Counted from the stretch's first letter, positions 1-8,796 are shown. The stretch is 64,000 bases of DNA from an uncultured Aquimarina sp. (GCA_947496705.1 CANMDW010000015.1:54466-118465), one strand, 5' to 3'. Translations and numbers: made by a program. The notes: a model not told the origin generated them from the sequence alone.

Positions 1-2
1 AT

Positions 3-1058
3 ATGCCCGGGAGTATAGGGCGGTCTGATATTTTTGCAGTAGCTATAAAAGAAGATGGCACGTTTGGAAAACCCCATAGCTTAGGAAATACTATAAATAC
101 ACTTGGTAATGAAGCGTTTCCTTTTATAGCAAAAAATGGAGATCTGTATTTTGCCAGTGATACACATTTTGGGCTTGGCGGATTGGATCTTTTTGTTAGT
201 AAATACTACCAAGGTAAATACCAGGAGCCTATCAATCTAGGTAAACCCATAAACAGTATCCATGATGATATTTCTTTTATTATAGATGACAACACGAAAC
301 TGGGATATTTTGCAAGTAACCGAAATTTTACTGATGATATCAAGAATAATTTTAATATCTATAAATGTAAGCAACAGAAAGATCTAATTTTTAATTGCGG
401 ACAATATATACATGGTAGAATTACTGATTCAAGAACAAGGAAAGGAGTTCCATCGTGTATTGTGAAAATTTTAGATAAAGATTTTAAAGAGGTAGATCAT
501 ACTACATCCGACAAAAATGGATATTATCATCTTAAGTTACACTGCTCAGATATACACTTAATTTGGGTAAGTAAGTTTTCATACTATCTTACAGAAAAAA
601 CCATACATACAAGTGGCTTTTCAGAAAAAGGTATTGAATTACCGATCACGTTAAACCAAGGAGACGGACTTATAAAATCAACAGTGTTTGCCGGAGATGC
701 GCGCAATGGTATTTTAGAATTATCTGCTATTTATTTTGATGTTAATGCTGCTAAGATTCGCTCTGATGCAGCGACAGAAATTCAAAAAGTTATTACGGTA
801 TTAAAGAGCAACCCAAAACTCAATATTAAGATTAGATCGTATACAGATAACAAAGGGAAGGATCACCATAATAAGAAACTAAGTAAAAGAAGGGCAATCA
901 CAACCAAAAAATATATTGTAGAAAAAGGAAAAATAGATCCCGGTAGAATCGTCATAGAAGCAATGGGGCGATCAAATCCTCTCGCTAATTGTGGTAAGAA
1001 TTGCTCAGAAAAAGAAGATCAGTTTAACAGGAGAAGTGAATTTGTCATCTTAAAATAG
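3..1058 (+). CDS. OmpA-family outer membrane protein with PD40-like repeats (5' partial)
   Basis: The frame is open at the window edge, so the true start is probably upstream; the first ATG seen is only the first in-window methionine. The visible 351 residues begin with beta-propeller-like PD40 segments (GGLDLFVSK and similar, about residues 1-125), pass through a carboxypeptidase-regulatory/CNA-B-like beta domain (about 135-215), and end in an OmpA-type peptidoglycan-binding domain (about 240-351) with the hallmark NRRSEF near the end. Proteins of this build are common in Bacteroidetes, where they anchor outer membrane complexes to the wall. It lies 137 bp before the Arg-Ser-tailed membrane protein and could be an outer membrane partner of the T4SS, but that is inference from position only. 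Confidence 0.85.
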   Translation: MPGSIGRSDIFAVAIKEDGTFGKPHSLGNTINTLGNEAFPFIAKNGDLYFASDTHFGLGGLDLFVSKYYQGKYQEPINLGKPINSIHDDISFIIDDNTKLGYFASNRNFTDDIKNNFNIYKCKQQKDLIFNCGQYIHGRITDSRTRKGVPSCIVKILDKDFKEVDHTTSDKNGYYHLKLHCSDIHLIWVSKFSYYLTEKTIHTSGFSEKGIELPITLNQGDGLIKSTVFAGDARNGILELSAIYFDVNAAKIRSDAATEIQKVITVLKSNPKLNIKIRSYTDNKGKDHHNKKLSKRRAITTKKYIVEKGKIDPGRIVIEAMGRSNPLANCGKNCSEKEDQFNRRSEFVILK

Positions 1059-1195
1059 TGTAAGCATGCTCATCAATATATCTATATCTCGATATCTTGA
1101 TGTTGAAAAACAATTTTGAAAAGGCTCTATTTGTCTTATGACAATTATATCCATTTTTTGATAAAAAAATAATAGGAACATAAAAAAATAATATT

Positions 1196-1654
1196 ATGTC
1201 TTCAAAAAAATCAGAACAACCAGAAGATAAGGACCAAAAAGATGTCAAGACTCTATCTATTGCTGCAGCTTTATTGGCTATAGGTATCGCGTTATTAGTT
1301 TTATTTGGTGGCGGCCCTGCGTTAATACCTGCAGTGGCTTTAATTGCTGCTTCAGGAACTGCAATAACTGGATCATTAGGTATAAAAGCTTACCGAACTT
1401 GGGAAGAAAAAAAAAGCTCAAAATTAGATTTTCAAGGAAAGGATCAGGAAATACAAGAAAAGAACCGGGAAATACAGGAAAAGAACCAGGAAATAGATAA
1501 ACTTAAAAACCAAAATAATAAACCGGAAATGAATGGTTTTACAGAGGCTTTAAACAAAAACGATATAGTAGAAGAAATAAAAAAAGACGTATTCCGGTCA
1601 TTATTAAATGAGCAACAAAGAGGACGGTCAAGATCACGATCACGACGCAATTAA
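1196..1654 (+). CDS. Small membrane-hairpin/coiled-coil protein with Arg-Ser tail (unknown function)
   Basis: I do not recognise a family. The 152-residue protein has a charged start (residues 1-18), a Gly/Ala-rich hydrophobic stretch long enough for a two-helix hairpin (about 22-68), a heptad-rich coiled coil with near-identical EIQEKNR/EIQEKNQ/EIDKLKN units (about 84-107), and an abrupt basic end, RGRSRSRSRR plus Asn. The tail resembles the basic C-terminal signals of some T4SS substrates; the hydrophobic hairpin could insert in a membrane. It is 33 bp upstream of the LRR gene and probably cotranscribed with it. A structural T4SS-associated role is an equally open alternative. Confidence 0.75.
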   Translation: MSSKKSEQPEDKDQKDVKTLSIAAALLAIGIALLVLFGGGPALIPAVALIAASGTAITGSLGIKAYRTWEEKKSSKLDFQGKDQEIQEKNREIQEKNQEIDKLKNQNNKPEMNGFTEALNKNDIVEEIKKDVFRSLLNEQQRGRSRSRSRRN

Positions 1655-1687
1655 GAAAATAATCATGTTATACATAATTAGCATGCT

Positions 1688-2431
1688 ATGGCAAACATAG
1701 AAAAAGCACTATCAAAAATCGAAAAAACTAAGTCAATCGATGACAACACATTATTTCTATCGGGTTTAAGTTTGACATCAAGAGATTTAGAATCATTGAT
1801 CCCTATTATTACAAAGAAAACCCCCAATCTTGAACAACTAGATTTATCAGGCAACCAACTTACCATTCTTCCCGAGACGATAGGGAACTTAACCAATCTT
1901 AAATACCTGGATTTAAAGGACAATCAACTTACCAAACTTCCCGAAACAATAGGAAACCTGACCGATCTCAAACAAATGTATTTAAGTAGCAACCAGCTTA
2001 TCACACTGCCTGAGACAATAGGAAACCTGATCGATTTTGACTTCCTGTATTTAAATGACAACGAGCTTGTTACGCTGCCTGCAACAATAGGAAACTTGAC
2101 CCATCTTGAACAATTGGATTTAAGTAATAATCAACTTATCACGCTGCCAAAGACAATAGGGAACTTAACGTATCTTAAATACTTGTATATAGGGAACAAC
2201 CAACTAACCACTTTGCCAGAAACAATGGAAAATTTGACCGATCTTAAATATCTGTATTTAAACTTTAACAAACTTACTACGCTGCCTGCGACAATGGGAA
2301 ATCTGGTACACAATCTTCGAATATTGAGTTTACTCAATAATCCATTATCCGATGAAACGATACATTGGTTAAGACATACTTTTAGGAAAAATGTCGTAAT
2401 TTTTGATATGGAAGCTCAGGATCAACCTTAG
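1688..2431 (+). CDS. Leucine-rich-repeat protein, no signal peptide
   Basis: After a short helical cap (residues 1-45) there are about eight LRR units of 23 residues with the pattern LxxLxLxxNxLxxLPxTIGNLxx, typical of the bacterial/plant-like LP-type LRR class. The last unit is degenerate and followed by a short helix (DETIHWLRHTF). There is no signal peptide or membrane segment, so the protein is cytoplasmic or exported by a non-Sec route. LRR domains bind other proteins. It follows the Arg-Ser-tailed membrane protein by 33 bp. Because it sits beside a T4SS and lacks any enzyme domain, it is a candidate effector or immunity/adaptor protein; that is inference. Confidence 0.85.
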   Translation: MANIEKALSKIEKTKSIDDNTLFLSGLSLTSRDLESLIPIITKKTPNLEQLDLSGNQLTILPETIGNLTNLKYLDLKDNQLTKLPETIGNLTDLKQMYLSSNQLITLPETIGNLIDFDFLYLNDNELVTLPATIGNLTHLEQLDLSNNQLITLPKTIGNLTYLKYLYIGNNQLTTLPETMENLTDLKYLYLNFNKLTTLPATMGNLVHNLRILSLLNNPLSDETIHWLRHTFRKNVVIFDMEAQDQP

Positions 2432-2633
2432 AATCATAAGCGTGTATAATAAGGAAATTTATCGGAAGAAAAGCAGGTAAATACTCCCCATAATAAAAGG
2501 TTTGGATTGAGTATCTTTTTTAATATATCTGGATTTAGATGTTCATAAAACTGGTAAGAGAGTAGGGATCAAGGTCTCTAAGGAGAGATTTATATATTTC
2601 CTCGGCAAAGCATTTTCTGGACAAAAATAGCAT

Positions 2634-4709
2634 TTATTTTTCACCTGTTGCCTGTAGCGTAGCGCCACCGTGCTTTGTAACCCGTGGGCGAGCGGTTATC
2701 TTCAATGGCTTATGCGTAATGCCTTTTTCGGTAGCTTTGGTAGCCCATAAATAGCCTTCGCCAGGGGTTAATACATTCATATCTTGTGGCGATAGTATCT
2801 CTAATTGGGTGAGCGCATTTTTGATATGGGTTAACCAATGGGGACTGTTAAATTTATGTAGCAGGACCACAGAACTAAGCTCTATAATTTCTACGGGCAA
2901 ACTGGGAGGATCCTGACTGGCAATCATAATATTTACCCCCTTGTGCCTCATCTCTCTAATGGTTGTTACTATATTAGATGTCAGGTCTTTGTTATCCATA
3001 TATTTATGAGCTTCATCAAAAACGATGAATTTATTAAAACGCTTGCCTTCTACTTTTTTTACTCCTGAAAAAATATTTAATATAATCACAAACAGCCCTA
3101 ATGCCTCATCTTTATCTATAAACTCATCTCTCAAATCAACAATGATTAACCTGCCGGGGAGCAAGAAATCTTTAAGCATTGAGGAGTTATTAATATATTC
3201 TCTTGCAAAATCGAGTTTTTGTAAGGCAAGCCCTCTTTCAAATTCTGTAAATAAAGGAGAAGCCAATACTCCTTCTTCTATTACATCCAGATTAATATTT
3301 TTTCGGTGTTTTTTGGCTATTGCTTTTAATTGTCTTACATAATTGGCATTGCTCCCAAGAGCCCCGAGCATAAACATCCAATCCTGAACGTTAAGTTCTA
3401 ACGGGTTAAAAGATATGGGTTGAACTTGTACAGATGGATATTCTAGCTGTTTTTCTTTAACCTTATCCTTGGGACATAGAATAACAATATCTTCTAAAGA
3501 CGAGGGATCAGCTCCATATCTCCGTTTCAGTTTCTCGATCTCCTTTTCTTTATCATTGGGATATATCATTGATGTAAATTCTGGCTCATAATCCATGCTT
3601 TCGCTATAATGAAATATAACGCCAGCCAAAGGAGAAGGAAGTTCACATACGTGACTAAATTGCTTGATAACCATTTCTGTGATGGTTCCTATGGTATAAC
3701 TTTTACCTCCTCCCTGTACACCAAACAAGCTTATTGTATTGGTTCCGCTAAGGTCTATGGCAACCTTTCTACCACTAATACTTTCACCGATCAATCCAAA
3801 TTGCGAAGTAGATGAAGTGTTTCCTATCAAAAGATCATACTCTGGAGTAACATGCTCCGAGGGGAGTGCAATAGGACTCATGTTTTCTTCCAGAATTTTC
3901 CAATTAGAAAAATTAAGCATTTTATAGTGCTCAAAAATAGTTTTTCCGAGATCTGATGGTGTTTGAACATTGGTTTCACTCCTGAAGAAATCTACTAAAT
4001 CCCTTTGAATAGAATTTTTATGAATCGGCAGTTCTAAGATACGTTCATAAAGCGTTTTTTTATGTTTGACTAATATATTTACACTAATTAGATTAGAATG
4101 TATTCGGTTACGTGTTTTTGTAGCATCTAATACTAAATCAGCATCTGGGATTAGATCTAATAGATATAAATAATTCCCTATATGTATAGCAGTATATCCC
4201 TGCGTTTCTAATGCCATCAAATAATTAATGATAGTAACATCGTGCAAAGGTGTATCTTTCAGATACTTTAAACATCCTATAATATCTTCAAGAATTAATT
4301 GGGCAAATTCTTTCGGTATTCTTGACACCAATTCATCCAATAATTGCTGTCGAAGTTCTTTACGAGAAATTTCGTTAAGGTTTAAATGTTCAAGATCCTC
4401 TAAATCTATAGTTCCATCAAAAGGAAGAATAAACAGTATACCCGTCTTTTGCGTCTCTTTTAACGTATTTAATTCAGAAATTGAAATGTAATTGGTATCT
4501 CCGGATAGGTTTTCTGAAATGATATAGGAATCTACAGCAGGGTACTTAAATTTTATAGTATCCAGCATTAGAACTGCATCTTCACTGCTGAAACCTGTTA
4601 TTACCTTTGAGGTATCTTGTTTTGGGTCTGAAACATTGACCTTATTACGATCAAATATTTGATGTAATAGTTTTTCGAGATAGGGACTCATTGTTTTAAT
4701 TGCCTGCAT
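2634..4709 (-). CDS. HerA-like/DUF87 hexameric ATPase
   Basis: The 691-residue protein has a helical N-terminal half (about 1-280) of no recognised family and a C-terminal HerA/FtsK-superfamily ATPase. Walker A is GVQGGGKSY (about residue 330), Walker B FIVFDEAHKY (about 560), with a following sensor stretch IMIASQDPPSLP. Such ATPases form hexamers that pump DNA or protein; relatives include HerA and conjugative coupling ATPases. It is the last gene of a leftward series traF-traE-traK-murF-herA, 27 bp after the murF-like gene. This gives the locus a third motor besides the VirB4 and VirD4 types. It could be an alternative substrate-loading ATPase, a defence-type HerA, or a DNA-processing enzyme; the sequence does not decide. 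Confidence 0.85.
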   Translation of the reverse strand: MQAIKTMSPYLEKLLHQIFDRNKVNVSDPKQDTSKVITGFSSEDAVLMLDTIKFKYPAVDSYIISENLSGDTNYISISELNTLKETQKTGILFILPFDGTIDLEDLEHLNLNEISRKELRQQLLDELVSRIPKEFAQLILEDIIGCLKYLKDTPLHDVTIINYLMALETQGYTAIHIGNYLYLLDLIPDADLVLDATKTRNRIHSNLISVNILVKHKKTLYERILELPIHKNSIQRDLVDFFRSETNVQTPSDLGKTIFEHYKMLNFSNWKILEENMSPIALPSEHVTPEYDLLIGNTSSTSQFGLIGESISGRKVAIDLSGTNTISLFGVQGGGKSYTIGTITEMVIKQFSHVCELPSPLAGVIFHYSESMDYEPEFTSMIYPNDKEKEIEKLKRRYGADPSSLEDIVILCPKDKVKEKQLEYPSVQVQPISFNPLELNVQDWMFMLGALGSNANYVRQLKAIAKKHRKNINLDVIEEGVLASPLFTEFERGLALQKLDFAREYINNSSMLKDFLLPGRLIIVDLRDEFIDKDEALGLFVIILNIFSGVKKVEGKRFNKFIVFDEAHKYMDNKDLTSNIVTTIREMRHKGVNIMIASQDPPSLPVEIIELSSVVLLHKFNSPHWLTHIKNALTQLEILSPQDMNVLTPGEGYLWATKATEKGITHKPLKITARPRVTKHGGATLQATGEK

Positions 4710-4736
4710 GTTACTTTGATGTTTTTATAGGAAATA

Positions 4737-6206
4737 CTATCCTTGATATTGATCTCGTATATGTACAATCTGCCGTTTAGGCGCATTGTCGCATATATTA
4801 TATTGTGTATTGTTTTGGGGTTGAGGTTTTCCGTGTGCCCCAAATTTATCTTCGAGAGCATTTACTACAGCATTCAAGCTTACACTGTTGGAACCTTGAA
4901 CTAATATTATATCATTGTTCTTAACTTCTTCTTTTAGATAATTTGTGGCCAAAGTCGAATTTTCAAAATGCTCCCAATCTGATATATTGCTATTTTCGCC
5001 AATAAACTTTGCATATTCGCCCACGGTAATCAGTACATCAATTCCATCCTTTAATTCTGCAATAACTTTTCCAATATGAGAATGCGCTTCTTCACTATAT
5101 GCGCCTAATTCAAGCATTTCTCCAATGACTGCTACCGTTCGTTTTCCTCTTTGTGTTAATTCAGAGATTGTGTAAAGTGATGCTTTGATCGAGTCTGGGG
5201 CAGCATTATACGTACTATCTAAGAGCACAGCACCATTTTTTAGATACGATACTACACCACGCTTTTCAGGAGTGCGGAATGTAGCCAATTGCTTCACTAT
5301 GTCTTCTTGATTTATGCCCATTTTCATGGTGATTGCATACGCTATTGCTGCATTAAATGCATGATGCTTACCAACAACATAAGGCATAGAAATAGGTAAG
5401 CCATTTAGTCTAAATGAAGGATGTGCTTTTTCACTTAGTTGTATATCACTGATCCTTATGTCAGCATCTTTATTTTCTCCAAATGAAATAACCTTGCAAT
5501 GCACTTTTTTATTAATTAGGTCAAAAAAATCATCATCTCGATTTAGTACTATCACACCACTATAATCCATACCTTCAAGTATTTCGGATTTTGCTATTGC
5601 AATATTTTCTCTTGTCTTCAAAGTTTCAATATGGGACATGCCTATATTTGTAATAGCACTAAATGATGGTCTTGCAATTTTGGATAAATAATTTATTTGG
5701 TTAGGGCCACGCATGCCTAACTCGACTACCGAGCATTGATGGCTTTTCTCCAATCTGAGCAATTCAATAGGAACTCCAAGTTGGTTGTTATAATTTTTTC
5801 TTCCTTTGTGAGTATTGAACTTTATAGTCAAAATATGAGAAATAAGTTCTTTAGTAGTAGTTTTTCCTACACTTCCGGTAACTGCAACCAAAGGAATGTT
5901 TAAACGACATCTCCAAATCTTACCTAAATTTCCTAATGCTTCAACTGTGGAAGGAACAATTATTTGAGGTATTTTCACAGTACTTATTTTTTTTTCAACC
6001 ACCGCTGCAACAGCACCTTTTTGTTCAGCTTCACGTACAAAATCGTGACCGTCTACTCGACTACCACATAGAGCTACAAATAAAGTTCCTTCTTTTACCT
6101 CTTGCGACCTTTGGGTTATATGATAAATGTAGTCCATAGGAGAAATTTGTTGGTTAGATCGTCCTCCAACAGCTACACTTGCTTCAAATAATGGGATTGT
6201 TATCAT
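4737..6206 (-). CDS. murF: MurF-like UDP-MurNAc-tripeptide-D-Ala-D-Ala ligase
   Basis: At 489 residues this is a full-length Mur ligase: N-terminal substrate domain (about 1-100), P-loop TGSVGKTTT (110-118), the ligase motif NYNNQLGVP, and a C-terminal domain containing DSTYNAAPDS, the MurF version of the conserved adenine/peptide-binding motif. MurF adds D-Ala-D-Ala to the UDP-MurNAc-tripeptide in the cytoplasm, the last soluble step of peptidoglycan precursor synthesis. The catalytic motifs are intact, so it should be active. The last 35 or so residues are a polar Gln/Asn-rich extension. Its place between traK and herA, away from any mra/mur cluster, is odd: either a second MurF tied to the secretion system or a related ligase with a new acceptor. 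Confidence 0.85.
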   Translation of the reverse strand: MITIPLFEASVAVGGRSNQQISPMDYIYHITQRSQEVKEGTLFVALCGSRVDGHDFVREAEQKGAVAAVVEKKISTVKIPQIIVPSTVEALGNLGKIWRCRLNIPLVAVTGSVGKTTTKELISHILTIKFNTHKGRKNYNNQLGVPIELLRLEKSHQCSVVELGMRGPNQINYLSKIARPSFSAITNIGMSHIETLKTRENIAIAKSEILEGMDYSGVIVLNRDDDFFDLINKKVHCKVISFGENKDADIRISDIQLSEKAHPSFRLNGLPISMPYVVGKHHAFNAAIAYAITMKMGINQEDIVKQLATFRTPEKRGVVSYLKNGAVLLDSTYNAAPDSIKASLYTISELTQRGKRTVAVIGEMLELGAYSEEAHSHIGKVIAELKDGIDVLITVGEYAKFIGENSNISDWEHFENSTLATNYLKEEVKNNDIILVQGSNSVSLNAVVNALEDKFGAHGKPQPQNNTQYNICDNAPKRQIVHIRDQYQG

Positions 6207-6261
6207 ATCTTTATTTTTTGCCTTCTTTCATACCATAATATCTACAATTGATATCTTGAAA

Positions 6262-6870
6262 TTACAGCCCGCTAACAATATAATTCTCTATTAACAATCC
6301 ATGTGGGTTATCTTCGGTTCTTGCTACATTTTTTAGTTCAAAAGATGAGTGTAGTTTTTGAGTGTTTTCCAACTTCTGATCGGTTCTCTTAATAATCACT
6401 TCTCCATAAAATTCTCCCTGGTATGGATATGTTTTATGATTAACACGAACAGAATCTATACGTAATTCGTGCTCGAGATTGTTTGATACTATGTTAGAGT
6501 AATACCTTTTTGCTTTGAGTGTTAGGTATAAATCTCTCCCCGAATTTCCGATAAGATGTAAAGACCTATTCACTTTCTTTTCGTAATCAAATTGATCTAT
6601 TCCAAAAAACAATGTATGAAACTCCTTAATATGATTTACTATTTCAGGTTTCCTAAACTGGTCTACTTTATATTTGTTTGCGCTATTTAGCATAATAGCT
6701 TTACCTTCGTTGGTTACAATATAGGTGGTGTTTAGGTAAGCAGTGCATAAAGAATATGACCAAATCATACTACCTATCGAAATGCATAGGGATAACCCTA
6801 AACAGATAAACAAAGATTTTTTTACAATTGAAAAAGTAGCAGGTATATCTTTTAATGATTTAAGATCCAT
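6262..6870 (-). CDS. traK: TraK-like (VirB8-like) T4SS inner membrane protein
   Basis: The 202-residue protein has a short cytoplasmic start, one membrane helix (about residues 20-40) and a periplasmic domain with the length and pattern of Bacteroides TraK, the VirB8-type assembly factor that links the inner membrane complex to the channel. It is followed at 55 bp by the murF-like gene. The frame stays open upstream of the chosen ATG for at least 20 codons as far as the inserted 168-bp repeat, so a longer original N-terminus, or fusion with a lost upstream frame, cannot be excluded; the ATG chosen gives a normal VirB8 topology. Assignment rests on topology, size and neighbours. Confidence 0.75.
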   Translation of the reverse strand: MDLKSLKDIPATFSIVKKSLFICLGLSLCISIGSMIWSYSLCTAYLNTTYIVTNEGKAIMLNSANKYKVDQFRKPEIVNHIKEFHTLFFGIDQFDYEKKVNRSLHLIGNSGRDLYLTLKAKRYYSNIVSNNLEHELRIDSVRVNHKTYPYQGEFYGEVIIKRTDQKLENTQKLHSSFELKNVARTEDNPHGLLIENYIVSGL

Positions 6871-6934
6871 AGTTGTGGTTTTTTTTTAAAATCAGGAATG
6901 TATAAGTAATAGTTGGCTTTTTTAATCAAGTCAA

Positions 6935-7102
6935 CTGGAGTTAAGTCAAGACTGAAATGACGGGTAAGGCAATCGTAGATTTTGTGCCAGGCCTAGGCAA
7001 AAAATCATTGCATAGCCGTAGCTACGGAATTATTTTTTAACGACGGCCAGGTGCAAAAAATGTATTGGATTACACGTAGGTTTTAGTTTGACTTGACACT
7101 AG
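6935..7102. repeat. 168-bp inverted-repeat element, copy A
   Basis: Ends are imperfect inverted repeats (left CTGGAGTTAAGTCAAGACTG, right GTTTGACTTGACACTAG), with an internal CCGTAGCTACGG palindrome. It has no coding capacity. Full-length sister at 20501-20668 is exactly the same length; truncated and deleted sisters lie at 9137-9219 and 31193-31259. It separates traE from traK. Confidence 0.85.
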
Positions 7103-7172
7103 AGCTAATAAAGAAATAACCTTCTCCTGGTGCTATCCAACTCAATACTTCTTGTTTTAAAGAATCAAACAT
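7083..7172 (-). pseudogene. Start of a small gene interrupted by repeat copy A
   Basis: Downstream of traE on the same strand an ATG opens a 29-codon frame whose first 24 or so residues (MFDSLKQEVLSWIAP then GEGYFFISSS) look like ordinary coding sequence; it then enters the right end of the 168-bp element and stops. On the other side of the element a frame open into traK begins. The simplest reading is that the repeat landed in a small gene between traE and traK; a natural 29-residue peptide is the alternative. Confidence 0.4.
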
Positions 7173-7221
7173 AGTTTTTGGTTCTTTGCGGCGTTGCTAA
7201 CCTATCATTATTGGTTAATGA

Positions 7222-7512
7222 TTATACAAACATGGTGGCTATAAGATCTACCAAACCAAAGATAGCAAGGCCTATAATAAATTTAATAAAGTTTTTCTGG
7301 GCTTGTTCATTTCCCTGCATGTATTGGATAAAAATGATGAAGCCGCCAACCACTGCAAAAACTAATACAGATGCATCCAAAGCAGATTTAATATCCTGTC
7401 CCCATTGCTGAATCTGGCCATCAACGCCTTGTGCAAAAATGGTATTAGAAAAATTTAACATTCCTAGTATGATCAATAATTTAGTTCTTAGTGTTACTTG
7501 TAATTTTCTCAT
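7222..7512 (-). CDS. traE: TraE-like (VirB2-like pilin) protein, DUF4134
   Basis: This 96-residue protein has a signal-like first hydrophobic segment ending in FAQG (about residue 28) and two further hydrophobic helices (about 45-65 and 78-95), the two-helix architecture of VirB2-type pilins and of the Bacteroides TraE family. It lies 11 bp after traF in the same transcript, reproducing the traE/traF pairing of Bacteroides conjugative transposons though in reversed order. It would form the pilus or channel subunit of the T4SS. No relaxase accompanies the system in this window. Confidence 0.85.
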   Translation of the reverse strand: MRKLQVTLRTKLLIILGMLNFSNTIFAQGVDGQIQQWGQDIKSALDASVLVFAVVGGFIIFIQYMQGNEQAQKNFIKFIIGLAIFGLVDLIATMFV

Positions 7513-7523
7513 TTTTATTTAAT

Positions 7524-7802
7524 TTACTTGTTTAATAATTCTTCTATAGTTTTATCAAATAGTATGATTTTGGGATTAAGATTATATTTAATATAATTCA
7601 GGAATTCTCCTTCTTTCTTAAATTTGCTTACTATATAAATGTAGACTGCAACCAGGAACGGAAAAACTAATGCCAATAATAGGTTTGTAGCCATTAAAAA
7701 GACAAAGAGTAGTGCCGCCATAATAACAAAAATTACTTTCTTTAATTCAAGCCCCAGAACTATGGGAACTTTTTCTAATTCTTTGGGAATTTTGTGCCTC
7801 AT
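7524..7802 (-). CDS. traF: TraF-like (VirB3-like) protein, DUF4133
   Basis: The 92-residue protein has a short basic N-terminus, two closely spaced membrane helices (about residues 24-58) and a hydrophilic tail ending in a predicted helix, as in VirB3 and Bacteroides TraF. VirB3 proteins work with the VirB4 ATPase in the inner membrane complex. It is the first gene of the leftward T4SS unit. The shared motif TAGGGTt/TTTGTTTT lies 62-90 bp upstream on the same strand (7864-7892), so it probably starts the traF-traE transcript. Confidence 0.85.
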   Translation of the reverse strand: MRHKIPKELEKVPIVLGLELKKVIFVIMAALLFVFLMATNLLLALVFPFLVAVYIYIVSKFKKEGEFLNYIKYNLNPKIILFDKTIEELLNK

Positions 7803-7863
7803 TTTTTATTGAAAATTTATAGATCATCAACTAATTTTTGCTGATTTTAAGTTGCTACATATT

Positions 7864-7892
7864 GAAAACAAACTCTAAAACAAAAACCCTAT
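7864..7892 (-). promoter_or_regulatory. T4SS-regulon bipartite motif upstream of traF
   Basis: On the minus strand ATAGGGTT is followed by 12 bp and TTTGTTTTC. The same arrangement occurs at 8406, 9810, 10971 and 24403. The distance to the traF start is about 60 bp. Confidence 0.6.
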
Positions 7893-8008
7893 CGATTATT
7901 CACTTTTTCTTTGTTGGCATCAATAAATGGGTACAAGTATTTGTTTTTTTGTATACGTCCGTCTAAGTACCTCTTGATATAATTTTGAGGGCAATTTATT
8001 GTTCTATG

Positions 8009-8045
8009 AAAAACCATCGCCTTAGACGGTGATGGTTTACTGCAT
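8009..8045. other. Hairpin in traF upstream spacer
   Basis: CCATCGCC and GGTGATGG can pair around a 6-base loop. A second palindrome, CCCTGCACTGCAAGTGCAGGG, lies at about 8175-8195. Neither has a clear T-tract. The rest of the 7803-8463 spacer holds the traF motif, an IS66-type fragment and nothing else I can recognise. Confidence 0.4.
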
Positions 8046-8156
8046 CACTTTAGTAATGCGAAACAATTTAGCTCTTGATAGGTTAATGGTTAAAAGTTAT
8101 TTGTTATTGGTTTGACCTTTGACAAATAACGTTTAACATTTAACAAAAAAGAAATT

Positions 8157-8297
8157 TCATTGCGTGTCAAAAACCCCTGCACTGCAAGTGCAGGGCGGTT
8201 TACTTATCTTGCGTTGGGATGCAAATTCCTCTTGGGTAAGATTAGACAACGGGTATTGCGCTACCAATTCCTGCATGCGCCTCTTTAATTCGCTCAT
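8157..8297 (-). pseudogene. N-terminal fragment of an IS66-type accessory (TnpA-like) protein
   Basis: A 46-codon minus-strand frame begins MSELKRRMQELVAQYPLSN and continues LTQEEFASQRKISK, matching the start of the small helix-turn-helix orfA/TnpA proteins of IS66-like elements (pattern of a short basic helix, then LSQxxFaxxxxIs). After ISK it runs into the GC-rich CCCTGCACTGCAAG palindrome and stops, so the rest is lost. It marks an old insertion between the divergent traF and rightward genes. Confidence 0.45.
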
Positions 8298-8405
8298 AAC
8301 TTGAATTAAAATTTTGGCAACAAAACTAAGTCAACCAAAATAGCTAATCAAGATGTACTTATACGGAGGGATATAGTTCAATTGAATAATCTGGGTTAAA
8401 TAAAT

Positions 8406-8434
8406 TTAGGGTAAAATGCTTTTTGTTTGTTTTA
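8406..8434 (+). promoter_or_regulatory. T4SS-regulon bipartite motif upstream of the 8464 gene
   Basis: TTAGGGTA, 12 bp, then TTTGTTTTA, 30 bp before the start codon at 8464. It faces right, back to back with the traF motif. Confidence 0.55.
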
Positions 8435-8463
8435 GTAGTAAGGAGTGGAGTAAACCATAAAAA

Positions 8464-8703
8464 ATGAAAAACAAAAAAAGACTTCCAGTATTTTATGACT
8501 CATCTAATAAGATGGATGATTTTACGCAACATTTTGTTGATTGCTTGTGTTCTGAAGCTAATAAAAATTCGGACTATATTGAAGATAAAGAATTTGAATA
8601 TTTAAATGAAATTCTTGAAAAAATGCTAAAAGCTACTTACAAAGAAGAAACATTAAAAGACAAGTTATGGCATGTTCTAAAATCTATAGCAAGTTTTTTT
8701 TAG
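8464..8703 (+). CDS. Small acidic protein of unknown function
   Basis: This 79-residue protein has no recognised domain, signal peptide or membrane segment. It is helical in pattern, with an acidic middle (DYIEDKEFEYLNEILEK) and an aromatic C-terminal end (IASFF). The upstream T4SS-regulon motif 30 bp before the start argues that it is a real gene expressed with the secretion locus. Possible roles are chaperone, regulator or cargo; none is shown by the sequence. The small basic gene at 8797 follows after 93 bp. Confidence 0.6.
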   Translation: MKNKKRLPVFYDSSNKMDDFTQHFVDCLCSEANKNSDYIEDKEFEYLNEILEKMLKATYKEETLKDKLWHVLKSIASFF

Positions 8704-8796
8704 AATATGATATCTCAAATACGTTTTTTTAAATGTGAAACTCTTTTTTTGAAACTAACTGAAATAAAAAAGTAATATATTAAAAAGTAGTAGAAC

